Assembly: GCA_003161205.1 (NCBI GenBank)
Contig: PMOU01000659.1
Coordinates: 4,985-13,288, forward strand
DNA: 8,304 nucleotides
Direction: 5' to 3'
Origin: Actinomycetota bacterium
GTDB lineage: Bacteria > Actinomycetota > Actinomycetes > Streptosporangiales > Streptosporangiaceae
Shown piece by piece: positions 5,663 through 8,304 of the stretch. Numbering within the stretch: position 1 is the first letter of the stretch; every line of letters begins with the position of its first letter. The position numbers were made by a program, and so were the translations under genes. The notes beneath the pieces are model-generated. The model had not been told where the DNA came from, did no database searches, and worked only from the letters and a program-made list of their open reading frames with translations.

Positions 5663-5669
5663 CGAAGGC

Positions 5670-6032
5670 ATGGACGCCCCGTCCGCCTCGGCCCCAGTCT
5701 CCTACCCTGCGGTGATGAAGCAGCGCTATCGTGGGAGGCTTCCTGCTGCCCTCGGCGATCTCTCCGGGCCGGCTCACGGCACCGTGCAGTTGCCGCTCCA
5801 CGTTGCCTGGTCAGGCCAGACGGCGTTTGACCTTGACTGTCCCAAGCCGCGCATGCACATGTACCGCATCGTGCTCGCAGAGGGCCAGCTGGCCGACGTC
5901 GCTACGTACCTTAACCGTGACCTGCTCGTCAGCCAGTGGCCGGTGTTGCGGACCTTGATCAGCAAGACGGTGCGAGGCGTTTGGGAGTCCGCGTTCCCCG
6001 AACTTCACGAAGGACAGCCAGCCGCACCATGA
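5670..6032 (+). CDS. Uncharacterised 120-residue protein, probable partner of the nucleotidyltransferase
   Basis: I do not recognise the family. The protein is soluble, with no signal peptide or membrane segment. Residues 1-15 are Ala/Ser/Pro-rich; from MKQRYRGRLPAALGDLSG (16 onward) it looks folded, with a beta-rich centre (GTVQLPLHVAWSGQTAFDLD), then YRIVLAEGQLADVATYLNRD (65-84) and a helix with LVSQWPVLRTLISKTVRGVW. No helix-turn-helix or ribbon-helix-helix is visible, unlike AbiEi antitoxins. The stop overlaps the next start as ATGA (6029-6032), so both genes form one translation-coupled unit in the usual antitoxin-first order. The inferred role is neutralising or guiding the nucleotidyltransferase. 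ATG 5715 (MKQRYRG) is an alternative start. Third-position GC and phase are consistent with real coding, and the overlap strengthens the call. Confidence 0.7.
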   Translation: MDAPSASAPVSYPAVMKQRYRGRLPAALGDLSGPAHGTVQLPLHVAWSGQTAFDLDCPKPRMHMYRIVLAEGQLADVATYLNRDLLVSQWPVLRTLISKTVRGVWESAFPELHEGQPAAP

Positions 6033-6718
6033 ACCTCAACGCCCTGCACCGCCGACTGATGCAGGACGTTCTGGAAATTGGCAACAGCTTGCCACTTGTC
6101 ATCACTGGCGGATACGCGATCCAGGCGCACCAGCTTGTCGATCGGCCTAGCCGTGACCTCGACGTGGCAACCGACAGCGACATTCCGATGGAAGATATCG
6201 CGGCCGCCATCGTGGCCGGACTAACTGCGCGCGACTGGGACATACGCATCGTCGGCGTGGATCCGCGCTCGGCACGCATGACAGCCACCGATCCGGCCAC
6301 CAGCGAGCAGTGCGAACTGGACATCCTCAAGGAAGTCTTCAACCAGCCCCCGGCAGTTACGCCATACGGTCTGGTCCTCGCCCTCTATGACGTCATTGGC
6401 ACCAAGGTTCGGGCTCTCGCGGGGAGAGGGCTACCGCGCGATCTCATCGACATCCATGCCGCGTCGCAGCTGTGTTCGAACACTGAACTAGAGTCCCTCG
6501 GCCGACGCCACGCCTGGGACGAACAATTCAGCCTCAGTGAGCTTAAAGCACGTCTTGAAGGCGCCGAATGGTACGACGACCAGGCGTTCACCGAATATGG
6601 GCTCTCAGTAGAGCAAATCACTGACTTGCGCAGATGGGCTCAAGCGTGGGCAGACGATATCCTCCGGCGGATTAACAACGAGACCTACGAGGAGGACGAC
6701 GAGGACGAACCGCTCTGA
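6029..6718 (+). CDS. AbiEii/AbiGii (MenT-type) nucleotidyltransferase, toxin-like
   Basis: This encodes a 229-residue protein. The nucleotidyltransferase core is plain: LVITGGYAIQAHQLVDRPSR (residues 23-42) with the GG motif, then DLD at 43-45 carrying the first two metal-binding aspartates, and CELDILKEV (95-103) with the third at D98. Further on, GTKVRALAGRGLPRDLIDIH (124-143) matches the K...R..RDL.D motif of the DUF1814/AbiEii group. In characterised relatives such proteins add nucleotides to tRNA or are GTP-binding toxins of AbiE abortive-infection systems; which one applies here is unknown. The protein is shorter than the ~300-residue AbiEii. It ends in an acidic tail, EEDDEDEPL, which may be regulatory. 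The start ATG at 6029 overlaps the previous stop; the longer in-frame ATG at 5936 lies within the upstream gene and is unlikely. Confidence 0.85.
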   Translation: MNLNALHRRLMQDVLEIGNSLPLVITGGYAIQAHQLVDRPSRDLDVATDSDIPMEDIAAAIVAGLTARDWDIRIVGVDPRSARMTATDPATSEQCELDILKEVFNQPPAVTPYGLVLALYDVIGTKVRALAGRGLPRDLIDIHAASQLCSNTELESLGRRHAWDEQFSLSELKARLEGAEWYDDQAFTEYGLSVEQITDLRRWAQAWADDILRRINNETYEEDDEDEPL

Positions 6719-6804
6719 TGGTAACAGAGACGGGAGAAATAGGCAGGCTCAGCGACTCGTCTCACATTCGCGGCGAATGAGCTTCCTTCCGTCAAGTCGT
6801 TCGC

Positions 6805-6846
6805 CATGATGGCTGAGATTCGACGTCTTCCGTGAGACGGGACAAA
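6805..6846 (-). repeat. Interspersed repeat, degraded copy in reverse orientation
   Basis: The minus strand reads TCTCAGCCATCATG, identical to 4710-4722 plus one neighbouring base on each side. Upstream of it is TGTCCCGTCT, identical to 4636-4645. The two blocks are 29 bases apart here but 77 apart in the full copy, so the middle has been lost. Confidence 0.6.
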
Positions 6847-6889
6847 AAACAGGAGAATCCGTAGTGTCACGCCTGGCGCTCCAACGCCG

Positions 6890-6903
6890 ATAATGTACAT
6901 TAT
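6890..6903. promoter_or_regulatory. 14-bp perfect palindrome, possible operator
   Basis: ATAATGTACATTAT is identical on both strands and stands out as AT-rich in a GC-rich genome. It has the size and symmetry of a dimeric repressor site, but no regulator gene is adjacent. Confidence 0.4.
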
Positions 6904-7021
6904 GTAAAGTAGAACCGCCGCTACCGTGAGTGCAGTCGGATTCGCTGACTCTTCTTCTTGTCGGGTCGCTGACGCCTCACTGGATCGGATCTGCGGCGGC
7001 ATGGTCTCGTGAATCTGGCCT

Positions 7022-7040
7022 GTGAGACCGGATGTCTCAC
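7022..7040. promoter_or_regulatory. Inverted repeat upstream of the dehydrogenase, possible operator
   Basis: GTGAGAC (7022-7028) and GTCTCAC (7034-7040) are perfect 7-bp arms separated by CGGAT. It lies about 65 bases before the -10-like box of the SDR gene. Single GTGAGAC/GTCTCAC half-sites also occur at 6759-6765 and 6832-6838. Confidence 0.45.
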
Positions 7041-7103
7041 TGAACTTCTCCGGACGACGTGTTGTTTTCGTAAGGTCGTTCATGCGTACCGCATCGGCGC
7101 TGT

Positions 7104-7109
7104 TAGCAT
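7104..7109 (+). promoter_or_regulatory. Possible -10 box of the dehydrogenase gene
   Basis: TAGCAT is the same hexamer as before the antitoxin gene. Transcription would start near 7117, leaving a short leader with the Shine-Dalgarno GGAGGG at 7127-7132. The -35 region is poor (TTCATG, 19 bases upstream). Confidence 0.3.
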
Positions 7110-7126
7110 CTGTGTTCGAGATATGT

Positions 7127-7132
7127 GGAGGG
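7127..7132 (+). promoter_or_regulatory. Ribosome binding site that decides the SDR start
   Basis: GGAGGG lies 5 bases before GTG 7138. It falls inside the longer reading that would start at ATG 7123, so the GTG start is preferred. Confidence 0.65.
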
Positions 7133-7137
7133 TGGGC

Positions 7138-7941
7138 GTGACGAGTGAGCACATCGCGATCGTGACGGGTGCCAATCACGGGATCGGGGCGGCGACGGCG
7201 ACGGCGCTGGCCCGCCGCGGGTGCGCAGTGCTGTGCACGTTCCTTCGGGTGGAAGACCCAGACGATCCCGGCGCCCCGCGGGCGTACCGGGACAACCGGG
7301 CGCGGGATGCTGCGGCAGTCGTCGCCCGCATCGAGAAAGAGGGCGGTACGGCGGTCGCTGTGGAGGCCGACTTGTCCGACCCGGCCGCGCCGGTAGCGCT
7401 CTTCGACACGGCCGAGCGGCAGCTCGGCCCGGTGGACATCCTGGTCAACAACGCGACCGGGTGGCTGGCCGACACCTTCGCCGCCGCGGCGACCGACCGG
7501 CTCGGCAGGACCCTGCAGCCGGTGACAGCGGCGACATGGACCCAGCAGTTCACCGTGGACGCGATGGGCGCGGCCCTCATGATCAGCGAGTTCGCCAGGA
7601 GGCACATCGCACGCCGGGCAACCTGGGGCAGGATCATCGGAATGACCTCAGGCGGCGAACTTGGCTTCCCCGAGGAGGTCTCCTACGGGGCAGCCAAGGC
7701 GGCTCAGGAGAATTACACGATGTCAGCCGCCCTCGAGCTTGCCCCGTACGGAGTCACCGCGAACATGGTCCACCCCCCCGTCACCGACAGCGGCTGGGTC
7801 ACCGACGCCGTCCGCGAGCACGTGGCAGCGAGCCCCACGCTCATTCACATCGCCGCCCCGGGGGAAGTCGCCGAGGTGATCGCCTACCTCGCCTCCGACG
7901 CCGCGGCCCTGATTACCGGAAACGTGATCACGCTCCGGTAA
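7138..7941 (+). CDS. Short-chain dehydrogenase/reductase (SDR)
   Basis: This encodes 267 residues of a classical SDR. The cofactor motif TGANHGIG is at 10-17, ADLSD (77-81) is the acidic turn, and NNAT (104-107) follows ILV. The active-site tyrosine and lysine are in YGAAK (Y183, K187), and the serine is in MTSGG (S171). The distance S171 to Y183 is one residue shorter than usual, so T170 may take that place. The end, SDAAALITGNVITLR, matches the family C-terminus. It reduces or oxidises an alcohol or ketone with NAD(P); the substrate is unknown. I chose GTG 7138 because GGAGGG (7127-7132) lies 5 bases upstream and MTSEHIAIVTG gives the normal distance to the glycine motif; ATG 7123 is in frame but would lie over that Shine-Dalgarno. 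It converges on the next gene with 21 bases between the stops. Confidence 0.88.
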   Translation: MTSEHIAIVTGANHGIGAATATALARRGCAVLCTFLRVEDPDDPGAPRAYRDNRARDAAAVVARIEKEGGTAVAVEADLSDPAAPVALFDTAERQLGPVDILVNNATGWLADTFAAAATDRLGRTLQPVTAATWTQQFTVDAMGAALMISEFARRHIARRATWGRIIGMTSGGELGFPEEVSYGAAKAAQENYTMSAALELAPYGVTANMVHPPVTDSGWVTDAVREHVAASPTLIHIAAPGEVAEVIAYLASDAAALITGNVITLR

Positions 7942-7945
7942 TCGG

Positions 7946-7969
7946 CAGCTCCGGTTCCGGGATCAGCTG
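7946..7969. terminator. Possible two-way terminator between convergent genes
   Basis: CAGCT (7946-7950) and AGCTG (7965-7969) enclose CCGG-TT-CCGG, an imperfect hairpin between the SDR stop and the stop of the AI-2E family gene; it overlaps the latter's TGA (7963-7965). There is no T-run. Confidence 0.35.
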
Positions 7970-8304
7970 TCATCCAGGCGGCGGAACGCGATCTCCTGCA
8001 GCAGCAGCCGGGCCGCGGCGGCCACCGGGATCGCCACCAGCGCGCCGATGATGCCCAGCAGCGTGCCGCCGATCAGCACGGCCACCAGGGTGACCGTGGC
8101 CGGCACCTGCACCGTGCGGCCCATCACCCTGGGCACGATGAAGTAATCCTCGGCCAGCTTATACACGAGCATGAAGCCGAGCGTGGCGATGGCCACCGGC
8201 AGCGATACGGTCAGCGCGGTCAGCACCACCGCCGCCCCGCCGATATAGGAGCCGATGACCGGGATGAGATCGATCAACGCCACGAACATGGCCAGCAGGA
8301 ACGG
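7963..8304 (-). CDS. AI-2E family transporter, C-terminal part (runs off the right edge)
   Basis: The last 113 residues of a membrane protein are present; the start lies beyond the window. The frame continues upstream of the internal ATG at 8289 as PFLLAMFVALIDLIPVIGSY, so that ATG is not the start. LIDLIPVIGSYIGG, followed by ALTVSLPVAIATLGFMLVYK, then AEDYFIVPRVMGRTVQVPA and VLIGGTLLGIIGALVAIPVA, is the conserved C-terminal half of the AI-2E/PerM-type family, with about three membrane-spanning segments. Members have been linked to export of signalling molecules or to Na+/H+ exchange; which substrate is used here is unknown. The protein ends in the polar tail QEIAFRRLDDS. It converges on the SDR gene and is probably unrelated to it in function. 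Confidence 0.9.
   Translation of the reverse strand, partial: PFLLAMFVALIDLIPVIGSYIGGAAVVLTALTVSLPVAIATLGFMLVYKLAEDYFIVPRVMGRTVQVPATVTLVAVLIGGTLLGIIGALVAIPVAAAARLLLQEIAFRRLDDS

Larger units (their letters stand above)
6719..7137. other. Intergenic region, 419 bases, AT-richer, with palindromes
   Basis: No recognised gene. Compared with the genes, this stretch is clearly poorer in GC. It holds a reverse-oriented repeat remnant (6805-6846), a 14-bp palindrome (6890-6903), a 7+7-bp inverted repeat (7022-7040) and the leader of the dehydrogenase gene. GAGACGGGA occurs twice (6727-6735 and 6834-6842). A minus-strand frame from ATG 7083 has a hydrophobic stretch but is not supported as a gene. Confidence 0.6.

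Noticed and set aside
7176..7637. Minus-strand frames opposite the SDR gene
   Set aside because: Coding evidence lies on the plus strand (cofactor and active-site motifs); the antisense frames have no recognisable domain.
7221..8051. Plus-strand frame rich in Arg and Gly across the SDR gene
   Set aside because: It is a shifted-frame shadow of the SDR gene and the opposite strand of the AI-2E family gene.

Overview
The window comes from a high-GC Gram-positive bacterium, most likely a filamentous or related actinomycete (Actinomycetota). The evidence is the strongly GC-rich third codon positions, the GTG and TTG starts, several genes whose -10-like box sits only 6-7 bases before the start codon (leaderless pattern), and protein families common in Streptomyces-like genomes. 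Both ends are cut inside genes: an ABC-F type ATPase runs off the left edge and an AI-2E family membrane protein runs off the right edge. No rRNA, tRNA, transposase, integrase or CRISPR array was found.

Left part (1-2467): the ABC-F gene (minus strand) is followed by a 411-base gap with a damaged repeat. Next is a secreted Kelch-repeat protein on the minus strand, broken by an apparent one-base deletion near 1350. A 462-base gap carries a repeat cluster with a perfect 17-bp hairpin. Then comes a type II toxin-antitoxin pair on the minus strand: a ribbon-helix-helix antitoxin (2210-2467) followed after three bases by a RelE/ParE-type toxin (1919-2206).

Middle part (2468-5501): an ArsR-family regulator (minus) is divergent from a Gfo/Idh/MocA oxidoreductase of the Gal80-like type (plus). 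The 84 bases between them must hold both promoters. After a 548-base gap containing the second full repeat copy comes a small P-loop kinase-like protein.

Right part (5502-8304): a two-gene operon has a 4-base ATGA overlap. It encodes an unrecognised 120-residue protein followed by a 229-residue AbiEii/MenT-type nucleotidyltransferase, which looks like a toxin-antitoxin or phage-defence module with an unusual partner. A 419-base, visibly AT-richer gap with two good palindromes leads to a short-chain dehydrogenase, which converges on the AI-2E family gene.

The thread tying the window together is an interspersed repeat with the core CAGCCATCATGTCG. It has two well-preserved ~90-base copies with identical internal spacing (1756-1845 and 4646-4735) and degraded or partial copies in most other intergenic gaps, next to both toxin-antitoxin-like modules. 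The repeat family and the nucleotidyltransferase module with its unknown partner are the most interesting items. The remaining genes look like ordinary accessory metabolism and regulation.
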